Position numbers and translations under genes: made by a program | Origin: HKCCE3408 sp039183205 | GTDB lineage: Bacteria > Pseudomonadota > Alphaproteobacteria > Rhodobacterales > Rhodobacteraceae | DNA length: 64,000 nucleotides | Assembly (NCBI GenBank): GCA_039183205.1 | Contig: JBCDBR010000003.1 | Span: 62,001 to 126,000 of the forward strand | Reading direction: 5' to 3' | In this document: positions 47,806 to 55,742 of the stretch, piece by piece | How the letters are laid out: each line of letters opens with the position of its first letter | Numbering within the stretch: the stretch's first letter is position 1 | The notes under the pieces: model-generated | What the model saw: only the letters and a program-made list of their open reading frames with translations | The model's database searches: none | Told to the model about the DNA's origin: nothing

Positions 47806-48006
47806 TCAGCAGGGTCCCAAATCATCGCAGAGCGCGCCGGCGCCGACGCCGACCAAAGCGCCCGCGGCAATTGGCCCGCTAAGGGCCAGCATGGCAACGC
47901 CGCCCAGCGCGCCACCCAGCCCGGCACGTTCGATATCCGATCCGGTGCATGCGGCAAGCGCCGTGCACAAGATGATTGCAATGGTAAGTTTTTGTTTGGC
48001 CCGCAT
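47806..48006 (-). CDS. Small glycine-rich lipoprotein
   Basis: A 66-residue protein: MRAKQKLTIAIILCTALAAC gives a lipoprotein signal with lipobox LAAC. The mature 47 residues are almost entirely a Gly/Ala zipper (GLGGALGGVAMLALSGPIAA) ending CDDLGPC with two Cys. AGGA lies 9 nt upstream of the ATG. It may be an outer-membrane-associated small lipoprotein; function unknown. It stands between the terminator at 48141 and pccA, so it probably has its own promoter and could be transcribed together with pccA. Confidence 0.78.
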   Translation of the reverse strand: MRAKQKLTIAIILCTALAACTGSDIERAGLGGALGGVAMLALSGPIAAGALVGVGAGALCDDLGPC

Positions 48007-48334
48007 TTTGCGTGTTCCTGTCTCGATTTGCCTCGTCGTAGGTCGGAGTGTACCAGGCCATCGATTCGCAAGAAAGCCCCATGCGCGCCGCGCCGCCGCG
48101 CCCGCACCAGCGCGCGGCGGAGATGTCGCAAAACCGCAATAAAAAAGGGCGATCTCTCGATGGTATCGGTAGATCGCCCCTTAGGGGAAGGGTAACACGT
48201 CTTGTCAAAGCCGGCTGTGTAACTGCTGGGGACAGTCGCCGGTGGGTTGAATATGGCACAAGGAACGCCTCGCCAAAAGGACAAGTTTTTGAAATGCACA
48301 ATCAATTGGCGGTAATCCGCCAAAATTCGGCGTG
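48007..48334. other. 328-nt intergenic region
   Basis: No convincing gene. It holds the strong minus-strand terminator at 48141-48179 that ends the pccB-led unit, and, to its left, the presumed promoter of the small lipoprotein gene and possibly of pccA. The right part (48182-48334) is the 3' untranslated region of the short ORF ending at 48335. Confidence 0.6.
48141..48179 (-). terminator. Rho-independent terminator ending the pccB-ridA unit
   Basis: GGGCGATCT (48147-48155) and AGATCGCCC (48171-48179) form a perfect 9-bp stem with further pairing (CGAT/ATCG) inside. On the minus strand it is followed immediately by TTTTTT (48141-48146). Transcription of leftward genes from pccB should stop here, so pccA would need its own promoter. 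Confidence 0.88.
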
Positions 48335-48709
48335 TCATCGGCCAGGATCCCTCCAAAATCCCTCACCGGTGAAGGCGTCGGGAAAGCTGGCCCGCGCGCG
48401 GGCTTCGTCGATTCGGAGCAGCGCGTCGTAGCTTTCTGGGTCAAACGGTTCATCTGCCGGAACAATTTCCCGTCCCAGCAGCCAAGAAAGGCGCCCGGCA
48501 TCCAGATTGCCCCGCGCAAACGGCGCATCTCCAAAGAGTTGCCAAATCGCCTCCAAAAAGGCGGCATCTGCGCGCCGATCGGCCGGTCGGCGGTCGGCAT
48601 GCCGTTCTCGCTGTTTCAACGGCGTGGCCCCGGCCTTGTTTTCACGCCGGATCGTGAATTGGTGGTCTGTCCCGGGCAGACGAGAGGGGAAACCACGGTG
48701 CTTGATCAT
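48335..48709 (-). CDS. Short unknown protein coupled to ridA
   Basis: 124 codons. The start ATG overlaps the ridA stop as ATGA, the usual sign of coupling, and the strong terminator lies downstream. The N-terminal half is Arg-rich and low in predicted structure. The C-terminal half (from about residue 48: DAAFLEAIWQLFGDAPFARG, then GRLSWLLGREIVPADEP) looks like a small folded helical domain. I do not recognise the family. If real, it may act with RidA; a spurious frame cannot be excluded. Confidence 0.5.
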   Translation of the reverse strand: MIKHRGFPSRLPGTDHQFTIRRENKAGATPLKQRERHADRRPADRRADAAFLEAIWQLFGDAPFARGNLDAGRLSWLLGREIVPADEPFDPESYDALLRIDEARARASFPDAFTGEGFWRDPGR

Positions 48710-49101
48710 GGCCGCCGCGCGATCAGATCAATCTCGACCAAGGCGCCGACGGCAAGCGCCGTTACCCCAATGGTTGTGCGCGCAGGCAGCTTGTCGGGTG
48801 CGAAAAAGGCACTGTAGGTCTCGTTAAACGCGGCATAGTCGCGCTCAAACGCGGTCAGATAGGCGCGCACCTGGACGATATGGGTCAGATTGAGCTCAAG
48901 CCCGGCAAGCACAAGCTTGAGATTGGCCATCACTTGGCGCGTCTGCGCCGCGATCCCGTCGGGCAGCGGCGCATCGGGCGCGGCCGGATCGGTCGGCATC
49001 TGCCCGGTCAGAAACACCCAGCCATCGGCCTCGACGGCATGACTAAACGGCGCCACAGGCCGCGGCCCGCCAGGGATCATATGGAAGAGGGGATCAGCCA
49101 C
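48706..49101 (-). CDS. ridA: RidA (YjgF/YER057c/UK114) family protein
   Basis: About 131 residues of the enamine/imine deaminase family. The start region PRPVAPFSHAVEADGWVFLT-GQ and the C-terminal PARTTIGVTALAVGALVEID match the fold; the conserved arginine of the active site is in PARTT. RidA proteins clear reactive 2-aminoacrylate, though many paralogues have other roles. The start is uncertain: GTG 49101 gives an 8-nt overlap with the upstream gene, GTG 49110 is also possible, and ATG 49080 would be short. Confidence 0.85.
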   Translation of the reverse strand: MADPLFHMIPGGPRPVAPFSHAVEADGWVFLTGQMPTDPAAPDAPLPDGIAAQTRQVMANLKLVLAGLELNLTHIVQVRAYLTAFERDYAAFNETYSAFFAPDKLPARTTIGVTALAVGALVEIDLIARRP

Positions 49102-49504
49102 TTGCGACACCGTTGTCCATCGCCGAAACGTCGACAAAAAAAGCTAACAGGATGCAAGCAACCCCCAACGATAGAGCGAATGCCGGTTTTCTGCTCATCC
49201 AGGCCAGCGGTCTTCTGATTTCAATAGGAAATTCGATTTCCAAAGCGACGTTGCTCAATACGACTGCGCGACAGCGATTAAGCTGGACCAGCCGTACCAA
49301 ACTATACAAAAGCGTTGCGAAAAGGCAGACCGCAGAGATGCAAATCAGCCAAACTGTAAGCCACTCCGTGTCACCAAAAGAAACCGACGCGAAAGCAAAA
49401 ATCGACAGAAATGGTGCACCTGAAAACACCACAGCGAACTTGTTGCCTTCTTCCGACGCAGCTCTGTAGCGCTCGATTTCTTGGTTAGACGAATACTCAG
49501 GCAT
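49094..49504 (-). CDS. Small membrane protein of unknown family, AT-richer than neighbours
   Basis: A 136-residue protein with a soluble N-terminal stretch (MPEYSSNQEIERYRAASEEG) and three hydrophobic segments (about 24-44, 48-72 and 109-128). I recognise no family. Base composition in sampled 60-nt blocks is 43-53% GC, against the clearly GC-richer genes around it, which suggests later insertion. It starts 9 nt after the pccB stop and overlaps ridA, so it is placed within the pccB transcript. Confidence 0.7.
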   Translation of the reverse strand: MPEYSSNQEIERYRAASEEGNKFAVVFSGAPFLSIFAFASVSFGDTEWLTVWLICISAVCLFATLLYSLVRLVQLNRCRAVVLSNVALEIEFPIEIRRPLAWMSRKPAFALSLGVACILLAFFVDVSAMDNGVASG

Positions 49505-49513
49505 CGACCCAAC

Positions 49514-51046
49514 TCACAACGGAATATTGTCGTGCTTTTTCCAGGGCATTTGTCCCTTTTTCTTGCGTAGCATCGCAAAGGCGCGGGCGACGCGGCGGCG
49601 GGTGGAGTGGGGCTGGATGACCTCGTCGATAAAGCCCCGCTCGGCGGCCACGAACGGGTTGGCAAAGCGGTCCTCATAGGCGGCTGTGCGCTCGGCGATC
49701 TTTTCGGCATCGCTCAGTTCGGACCGGTAGAGGATCTCCACCGCGCCTTTTGCGCCCATCACCGCCACTTCGGAGGTCGGCCAGGCATAGTTCACGTCGC
49801 CGCCCATATGCTTAGAACTCATCACCACATAGGCGCCGCCATAGGCTTTGCGGGTGATCACCGTGACCTTCGGCACCGTCGCCTCCCCATAAGCAAACAA
49901 GAGCTTCGCGCCGTGCTTGATCACACCGCCATATTCCTGACCCGTGCCGGGCAGAAAACCCGGCACATCGACCAAGGTCAGGATCGGGATTTCAAAGGCG
50001 TCACAAAAGCGCACAAACCGCGCAGCTTTCCGCCCGCTATCGATATCAAGCACGCCGGCCAAGACCATCGGTTGGTTGGCCACAACGCCGATCGTCTGCC
50101 CCTCGAGCCGGATAAACCCGGTGATGATATTGCCGGCAAAATCGCGCTGGATCTCATAAAAATCGCCCTCATCGGCGATCTTCAGGATCAGCTCTTTCAT
50201 GTCGTAGGGTTGGTTGGGATTGTCCGGGATGAGCGTATCAAGGCTCATCTCAATCCGGTTGGGATCATCGAAGACCGGCCGTATCGGGGGTTTTTCCCGG
50301 TTCGAGAGCGGCAGGAAGTCGATCAAACGCCGCGTCTCCGCCAGCGCTTCCACGTCGTTTTCGAAAGCCGCATCCGCGACCGAGCTTTTTTTGGAATGCG
50401 TGCCCGCCCCGCCCAATTCCTCGGCTGTAACAACCTCGTTGGTCACGGTTTTCACGACATCGGGTCCCGTGACGAACATGTAGGAGCTGTCTTTGACCAT
50501 GAAGATGAAATCGGTCATCGCGGGCGAATACACCGCGCCGCCGGCGCAGGGGCCCATGATCAAGCTGATCTGCGGCACAACACCTGAAGCCATGATATTG
50601 CGCTGAAAGATCTCTCCGTACGCGGCCAGGCTCGACACGCCTTCTTGGATACGGGCACCGCCACTATCGTTGATCCCGATCACCGGCGCGCCGTTTTGCA
50701 TCGCCATATCCATGATCTTCACGATCTTCATGGCATGCGTTTCGCTGACCGATCCGCCCAGCACCGTGAAATCCTGCGCGAAGACGTAGACGACCCGACC
50801 GTTAATCGTGCCCCATCCGGTCACGACCCCATCGCCGCGCGGCTTGGACTTTTCCATGCCGAAATCGGTGCACCGGTGGGTGATAAACATGTCGTATTCT
50901 TCGAAACTGTCCTCGTCGAGGAGCAGATCGATCCGCTCGCGCGCCGTCAGCTTGCCTTTGGCATGCTGGGCATCGATCCGTTTTTCACCGCCGCCCAGGC
51001 GGGCCTCGTGCCGGCGCTGTTCCAACTCGGCCAAAATGTCGTTCAT
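49514..51046 (-). CDS. pccB: Propionyl-CoA carboxylase beta subunit (carboxyltransferase)
   Basis: A 510-residue carboxyltransferase that moves carboxyl from biotin to propionyl-CoA. It contains the two crotonase-like domains: DFTVLGGSVSETHAMKIVKI and INDSGGARIQEGVSSLAAYG in the N half; FCDAFEIPILTLVDVPGFLP and ITRKAYGGAYVVMSSKHMGG in the C half. ATG 51046 follows GGAGGG at ideal distance. A PccR-type operator lies 70-89 nt upstream. It diverges from an MFS gene at 51226. Confidence 0.97.
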   Translation of the reverse strand: MNDILAELEQRRHEARLGGGEKRIDAQHAKGKLTARERIDLLLDEDSFEEYDMFITHRCTDFGMEKSKPRGDGVVTGWGTINGRVVYVFAQDFTVLGGSVSETHAMKIVKIMDMAMQNGAPVIGINDSGGARIQEGVSSLAAYGEIFQRNIMASGVVPQISLIMGPCAGGAVYSPAMTDFIFMVKDSSYMFVTGPDVVKTVTNEVVTAEELGGAGTHSKKSSVADAAFENDVEALAETRRLIDFLPLSNREKPPIRPVFDDPNRIEMSLDTLIPDNPNQPYDMKELILKIADEGDFYEIQRDFAGNIITGFIRLEGQTIGVVANQPMVLAGVLDIDSGRKAARFVRFCDAFEIPILTLVDVPGFLPGTGQEYGGVIKHGAKLLFAYGEATVPKVTVITRKAYGGAYVVMSSKHMGGDVNYAWPTSEVAVMGAKGAVEILYRSELSDAEKIAERTAAYEDRFANPFVAAERGFIDEVIQPHSTRRRVARAFAMLRKKKGQMPWKKHDNIPL

Positions 51047-51115
51047 CGCGTCCCTCCGCTTCTCGCCCGGCAAATTAGGCCAAGCGATGCGGTGGGGATA
51101 GGCGAAAGGCGCAAA

Positions 51116-51135
51116 TTTGCAAACATCTTTGCAAA
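51116..51135. promoter_or_regulatory. PccR (ScfR-type) operator upstream of pccB
   Basis: TTTGCAAA at 51116-51123, four bases (CATC), then TTTGCAAA at 51128-51135: two perfect 8-bp palindromes. This is the motif described for PccR, the short-chain acyl-CoA-responsive regulator of pccB in Rhodobacter sphaeroides. The regulator gene itself is not in this window. Confidence 0.85.
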
Positions 51136-51225
51136 CGAGGCCGCGGCGTTGCGAAGCGACGCTGCTAGAGCGTTGTGCATGGGCGCACATAGACATCCCC
51201 GCCCGAGGGACCTAAAGCTGCGCGC

Positions 51226-52449
51226 ATGTCCACATCTTCGCCCGCCCGGTTTTTGGATCGGACGACAGCGCCTCATGTTTTTACCTTGATCGTACTGACA
51301 GGCCTCGGCGCGCTGTCGATGAACGTCTTTTTGCCATCGCTGCCGGGAATGACGGCGTATTTCGAAGCCGATTACCGGCTCGTCCAACTGTCCGTCGCCC
51401 TTTATTTGGCGATGAATGCGGTGATGCAGATTTTCCTCGGTCCCATCTCGGATCGCTATGGCAGACGCATCGTTTTGGTTTGGTCGTTCTCGATTTTCCT
51501 CCTGGCAACGCTGGGCTGCCTGTTCGCACCGACCATTGAGGTTTTTTTGGCGTTCCGGATGCTCCAAGCGGCGGTAGCGTCGGGTCTGGTTTTGGGCCGC
51601 GCCGTGATCCGCGACATGTTCGACCAAGAAGAAGCGGCCAGCATGATCGGCTATGTCACGATGGGCATGGCCGTCGTGCCCATGATCGGCCCGATGATCG
51701 GTGGAGAGCTTGATGCGGCCTTTGGCTGGCAGGCCAATTTCGTTTTGCTATTTGCCTTGGGCGCAGTGGTCTTGTGGCTCATCTGGGCCGATCTTGGGGA
51801 AACCGCACGCACAACCTCAACAAGCTTTAGCGCGCAATTTGCCGATTATCCGGAGCTCTTCACGGCCCGCCGATTTTGGGGCTATGCAATGGCCGCGGCC
51901 TTCGCATCCGGCGCTTTCTTTGCCTATCTCGGTGGCGCGCCCTATGTCGGCTCCGAAGTCTTTGGATTGTCCAGCCAAGCCTTCGGGTACCTGTTCGGCG
52001 CGCCGGCGGTCGGCTATGCGGTCGGCAACGGCATCTCTGGCCGCTACAGTCGGCGGTTCGGCATCAACCGCATGATCCTTTGGGGCGGCTTGACGTCGAC
52101 CGGCGGCATGGCTGCGGCGCTTTTGGTGTTCTTAACCGGCATCGGCAATGTCTACATGTTCTTCGCCTTCATGGTTTTTGTCGGGCTTGGAAACGGGCTG
52201 GTCATGCCCAATGCCATATCCGGCACCTTGTCGGTGCGGCCGCATTTGGCCGGCACCGCATCCGGCTTGGGCGGCGCGATCATGATCGGAGGCGGCGCGA
52301 TGTTGTCGGCCTTTGCAGGCTCCATTCTGACGCCGGGCACGGGGGCCATTCCGCTCATCCTGATTATGCTGGTCACCTCCGCGATGAGCATCCTAGCGAT
52401 TGTCTATACCATGCGCCGTGAGAGCCAGGTCACAGATACGACCGCCTAA
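51226..52449 (+). CDS. MFS multidrug exporter, Bcr/CflA family
   Basis: A 407-residue 12-helix major facilitator. The Bcr/CflA hallmarks are LTGLGALSMNVFLPSLPGM in helix 1, the motif-A loop GPISDRYGRRIVLVW, and RMLQAAVASGLVLGRAVIRD in helix 4 with motif C-like MGMAVVPMIGPMIGG in helix 5. It exports drugs or metabolites by proton antiport. The ribosome site is weak. It diverges from pccB, with the PccR operator in the shared 179-nt gap, so read-through regulation is conceivable. Confidence 0.92.
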   Translation: MSTSSPARFLDRTTAPHVFTLIVLTGLGALSMNVFLPSLPGMTAYFEADYRLVQLSVALYLAMNAVMQIFLGPISDRYGRRIVLVWSFSIFLLATLGCLFAPTIEVFLAFRMLQAAVASGLVLGRAVIRDMFDQEEAASMIGYVTMGMAVVPMIGPMIGGELDAAFGWQANFVLLFALGAVVLWLIWADLGETARTTSTSFSAQFADYPELFTARRFWGYAMAAAFASGAFFAYLGGAPYVGSEVFGLSSQAFGYLFGAPAVGYAVGNGISGRYSRRFGINRMILWGGLTSTGGMAAALLVFLTGIGNVYMFFAFMVFVGLGNGLVMPNAISGTLSVRPHLAGTASGLGGAIMIGGGAMLSAFAGSILTPGTGAIPLILIMLVTSAMSILAIVYTMRRESQVTDTTA

Positions 52450-52545
52450 GGATCTGTCCCAATTCGAACAATTCCCATCGAATCCACGAGCAAAGCGGAA
52501 ATTTTTAGTCAAATTCGAACATCTACGGTCCGTCGAACAAACAAT

Positions 52546-52570
52546 CCACAGGCAAACCGTGGTCCTGTGG
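52546..52570 (-). terminator. Hairpin between convergent MFS and HIT genes
   Basis: CCACAGG (52546-52552) and CCTGTGG (52564-52570), a perfect 7-bp stem with an 11-nt loop. It is 17 nt beyond the HIT gene stop in the minus direction. No T-tract adjoins on the plus strand; on the minus strand a loose T/G stretch follows, so I favour the HIT gene as the source. Confidence 0.4.
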
Positions 52571-52586
52571 GCTGTCGAAATGACCG

Positions 52587-53009
52587 TTAATCCACCGCCA
52601 AAGCGGCGCGCAGCTTTTCGGCATTGGCGCGGATCACATCGGCGTCTTCCATTTTCCCAGGCGGCCGAAGCGGAACCCCCGAATGGCGCGGCAGAACATG
52701 GAAATGCAGGTGGAAAACCTCTTGCCCCCCGGCGGCTTCGTTATATTGCTGCAACGTGATGCCATCGGCTTCGAAGGCCACCATCGCCGCCTTGGCCACG
52801 CGTTGCGATGTCGCCATACAGGCCGCCAATTGCGCCGGCGATGCATCCAGGAAATTGCGCGCGGCAGTCCGCGGGATGATCAGGCAATGGCCATCCGCGC
52901 GCGGCATGATGTCCATAAAGCACAACGTGTGCTCGTCGTCGTAGACCCGTTCTGACGGCAGATCGCCGCGTAGGATTTTCGCAAACACGTTGTCGCTGTC
53001 GTAGCTCAT
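52587..53009 (-). CDS. HIT-family hydrolase (Hint type)
   Basis: A 140-residue histidine-triad protein. The triad reads FHLHFHVLPRH (about residues 95-105), and the nucleotide-binding N-terminal half contains SDNVFAKILRGDLPSERVYD and PRADGHCLIIPR. Hint proteins hydrolyse AMP-lysine or nucleoside phosphoramidates. Of two near ATGs, 53009 leaves 6 nt to GGGAG while 53015 abuts it. Confidence 0.93.
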   Translation of the reverse strand: MSYDSDNVFAKILRGDLPSERVYDDEHTLCFMDIMPRADGHCLIIPRTAARNFLDASPAQLAACMATSQRVAKAAMVAFEADGITLQQYNEAAGGQEVFHLHFHVLPRHSGVPLRPPGKMEDADVIRANAEKLRAALAVD

Positions 53010-53440
53010 GAGCATCTCCCTTGTCGCGCCGCGACCCTAGCGGCGGTGCGCGGGCCTGTCGATCCTTGCTCCGCTGCTTTGCGTATACCGGTTTTGACAT
53101 CGCAATCATGGCCGATGACGGCACTATCGACGCGTAACCTCTTCGGCGGTGCAAGGCCCGGGCGCATCGGTGGCGATTTTCGGTTTCGTTTGGATGCAAG
53201 GCACACCAAATCGGCGCGATCTGCTCTCCTGAACGTCTCCCGGTCAGCCGCCCACACCGCCGAGCAATGCGTGTGCACGTTTTGCCCGGTTCGCAACCGC
53301 GCAAGCCGCGTCCAAAGCTCGGTGCCATCCGTCATGGGCCAATTTAGGATGGATCCCCATCGTCTGGGCACCTCGCCCGACAAGATCGAATATTGACGAC
53401 ACCGACGGCGCGGTTAGGATCTCGGGAAAGGGAGAATTTC
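53010..53440. other. 431-nt region without a supported gene
   Basis: Overlapping open frames exist on both strands, up to 125 codons, but all are Arg/Ser-rich with no recognisable motif, ribosome site or membrane pattern. The region should carry the promoter for the HIT gene at its left end and for the CoxG-like gene at its right end (AAAGGGAG before 53441). A decayed gene is possible; I see no repeat or mobile-element end. Confidence 0.5.
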
Positions 53441-53893
53441 ATGGAACTATCGGCAACCCGCGATATCGCGGCACCTCGGTCAGAGGTTTGGGCAGCGCTA
53501 AACTCGGCGGAGATCCTCTGTGCATGCATCCCCGGCTGCCAAGAACTGACCGGATCGCCAGAAGACGGCTTTGCCGCGACGGTCAAGCAAAAGATCGGCC
53601 CGGTCAAAGCAACCTTCAAAGGCGCGGTGTCCCTGTCGGATGTGGTCGAAGGCGAAAGCTACCGAATTGCTGGCGAAGGCAAAGGCGGGGTTGCGGGCTT
53701 TGCTAAAGGTGCTGCCTTTGTGCAGCTGGCCGATACCGACGACGGCGGGACGAGCCTCAGCTATGAGGTTGATGCCAGCGTCGGCGGCAAATTGGCACAA
53801 TTGGGATCGCGCTTGATCGACGGCGCGGCACGACGCATTGCCGACGAGTTCTTTGAGCGCTTGCAAAACCATTTCGAGACAGACAACGCTTAG
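53441..53893 (+). CDS. CoxG-like SRPBCC protein
   Basis: A 150-residue SRPBCC/START-fold protein of the carbon-monoxide-dehydrogenase subunit G family: MELSATRDIAAPRSEVWAAL at the start, CACIPGCQEL, then TFKGAVSLSDVVEGESYRIA and a C-terminal helix (about 120-148). In CO-oxidising bacteria CoxG anchors the dehydrogenase to the membrane. No coxLMS genes adjoin here, so the role is unclear and lipid or ligand binding is equally possible. AAAGGGAG precedes the ATG. Confidence 0.88.
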   Translation: MELSATRDIAAPRSEVWAALNSAEILCACIPGCQELTGSPEDGFAATVKQKIGPVKATFKGAVSLSDVVEGESYRIAGEGKGGVAGFAKGAAFVQLADTDDGGTSLSYEVDASVGGKLAQLGSRLIDGAARRIADEFFERLQNHFETDNA

Positions 53894-53972
53894 CGCGCGC
53901 TGTTCAACTTCGGCCTGCATCACGGACGTCGTCCTAGGCGATCCCGCCTCGCGCGGGGCCCATTGACGCCGT

Positions 53973-54662
53973 CTATTCCGCTGCCGTCTGGGCAGAAAGA
54001 CCAAGCGCTGCCATGACGTCATTCAGCGCCATGGAGCCGAGCGTCACGACGCCTTCGGGGAAGACTTGATCTTCTGCAAGAAGCCCGGGAAAGGCGCAGG
54101 TCGCAAGTCCTGCATCCAGGGCGGCGGCGGCACCTGCGGGCGTGTCCGCGATGGCCACACAGGATTGTGGCGGGACGCCAAGCTGCTGCTGCGCCAGCAG
54201 CACGCCGTCTGGATGGGGCGCAAGGCGGTCGACATGGTCGCGCGTCACGATGGCATCAAATTCAATACCTGCACGCGTCCGCGCCGTGGCCGACAAAACG
54301 GCATGCGCCACGGCAGGCGCCGCGCGCGAGACAAGTGCCAGCGAGAGTTTCCGACGCGCCGCCCAGCGCAAAAGTTCTGCTACGCCATTGCGCACGGGCA
54401 TCTCGCCATTCATGCGCGCCGCAAAACTGCGGATATGTGCCGCGTCGAGTTTTTCTGCATCAACCTCTGCGCCGACGAACGCGGCATATCGGGCGGCCAG
54501 CTGGCGATCGCCCCCGGGGCGCATCAGTTCGGCATAGGCGTCCCACGACCAGTCCCAACGCATGCCATGGGCCCGAAAAGCGGCGTTCCACGCCTGCCGG
54601 TCGATCTCCGAACATTCCGCGATCGATCCGAGACCGACAAAAATCAGCGCACCAATATTCAT
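53973..54662 (-). CDS. HAD-like (CbbY type) protein lacking the catalytic aspartates
   Basis: A 229-residue haloacid-dehalogenase-fold protein resembling CbbY/beta-phosphoglucomutase: ALIFVGLGSIAECSEIDRQA at the N-terminus, a helical cap (about 20-90), HPDGVLLAQQQLGVPPQSC (motif III region) and VAIADTPAGAAAALDAGL (motif IV). The canonical DxDGT nucleophile motif reads V9-G-L11-G-S13, so both aspartates needed for phosphoryl transfer are absent. It is probably not a phosphatase and may bind a sugar phosphate without turnover. It stands alone between the CoxG-like and EamA genes. Confidence 0.78.
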   Translation of the reverse strand: MNIGALIFVGLGSIAECSEIDRQAWNAAFRAHGMRWDWSWDAYAELMRPGGDRQLAARYAAFVGAEVDAEKLDAAHIRSFAARMNGEMPVRNGVAELLRWAARRKLSLALVSRAAPAVAHAVLSATARTRAGIEFDAIVTRDHVDRLAPHPDGVLLAQQQLGVPPQSCVAIADTPAGAAAALDAGLATCAFPGLLAEDQVFPEGVVTLGSMALNDVMAALGLSAQTAAE

Positions 54663-54812
54663 ATTGGGTCCTCCATCCGATGAAGGTTTGTCTTATCGGC
54701 GCGGTGCGCAATCTGCGCGTGCCGCTTTTCGCACTGGCTTCGACGTTGAAGAGTCAGGAATGGGCATCTGCGATAGGAGTTGCCTAAATCGAAGGCGATT
54801 AACGTCTATCGT

Positions 54813-55718
54813 TTAGCCTTTGGTTTCGTGCACGGCTGGGGTCACAAGCCTGCGATTTATGACGGACTCGCGCCAAGTCATGTAAGACACAGCGCCCATG
54901 ATCAAGGCACCTCCGACGATCACCCAAGCGTCCACGGGCTCAGCGAAGACGAGCAATCCCAGAAGCGTCGCCCAAACAAGCTGAACAAAGGCAACCGGCT
55001 GTGTGACCGTGATCGGCGCCGCCCGAAAGGCCAAGGTCATGGTGTAGTGACCCGCAGTTGCAAAGACCGCAACACCGGCCAAGAGAAACAGATCCTCACG
55101 CGCGGGCCAGACCCAATCAAGCAGCGCAAACGGCGTCAGCCCGATTGTCACTGTGACTGAGAGCATGGCGACAATCACGGCAGGCTCCGTTTCATCTGCA
55201 AGAATTTTCGTTAACAAATAGCCAACCGCAAAGGCCAGCGCGGTGACGAGCATGGCAAGGTGCCCGGTGTTCAATTCTCGCAGCCCCGGCCGGAGGATGA
55301 TCATCGCACCGATCAGGGCCAGCACGATGGCCAAGATGCGCCGCAGCGCCAAACGCTCGCCCAAAACGAGCGCGGCAAGCACGGTCACATAGACCGGGTT
55401 GAGGTAATTCATCGCGGTCACCTCAGCCAAAGGGATCTGCGTCATCGCATAGAACCACAAGATCACGCCCAGCGTGTGGGCCACCCCTCGGGCCGAAAAC
55501 AGCATCAGCGACCGGCGCGTGAACTGCGCTCGCCGCAGCGCCGGGATCATCGGGATCAGAAAGACGAGGCCAAAGATGTAGCGCAGAAACGCCGATTGCG
55601 CGGGTGGCACATCATCGCCAACGAATTTGACCAAGGCTGTAACCGCGACGAAACACAGGCCGGTCACCAGCATCCAAATCACACCCCAGACAGGGCCTCT
55701 ATACGCGTCGGTTGGCAT
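54813..55718 (-). CDS. DMT-superfamily (EamA) transporter
   Basis: A 301-residue membrane protein with ten predicted helices arranged as two EamA repeats (about 12-135 and 155-285). The first repeat contains SAFLRYIFGLVFLIPMIPAL and NYLNPVYVTVLAALVLGE, the second FVQLVWATLLGLLVFAEP. The family mostly exports metabolites or amino acids. It is 24 nt upstream-to-downstream apart from the ArgO-like gene (which precedes it in the leftward direction), so the two exporters may be cotranscribed. Confidence 0.92.
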   Translation of the reverse strand: MPTDAYRGPVWGVIWMLVTGLCFVAVTALVKFVGDDVPPAQSAFLRYIFGLVFLIPMIPALRRAQFTRRSLMLFSARGVAHTLGVILWFYAMTQIPLAEVTAMNYLNPVYVTVLAALVLGERLALRRILAIVLALIGAMIILRPGLRELNTGHLAMLVTALAFAVGYLLTKILADETEPAVIVAMLSVTVTIGLTPFALLDWVWPAREDLFLLAGVAVFATAGHYTMTLAFRAAPITVTQPVAFVQLVWATLLGLLVFAEPVDAWVIVGGALIMGAVSYMTWRESVINRRLVTPAVHETKG

Positions 55719-55742
55719 GGCGCTCTTTCAACCCGATCGGCG

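Noticed and set aside
51226..52449. The MFS exporter as an antibiotic-resistance island together with the CAT-like gene.
   Set aside because: They are 4 kb apart, interrupted by housekeeping-type genes, without mobile-element ends; both families are common chromosomal genes.
52450..52586. GAAC-containing repeats as a LexA (SOS) box.
   Set aside because: The spacing between GAAC half-sites is not the 7 nt expected for the alphaproteobacterial LexA operator.
53006..53383. Open frames of 115-125 codons on both strands in the gap before the CoxG-like gene.
   Set aside because: Arg/Ser-rich composition, no ribosome site, no recognisable fold, and both strands equally open, as expected of GC-rich noncoding DNA.
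54663..54812. A 35-codon plus-strand ORF (starting at 54680) in the gap between the HAD-like and EamA genes.
   Set aside because: Too short, no motif, and no ribosome site; the gap more likely holds the HAD-like gene's promoter.
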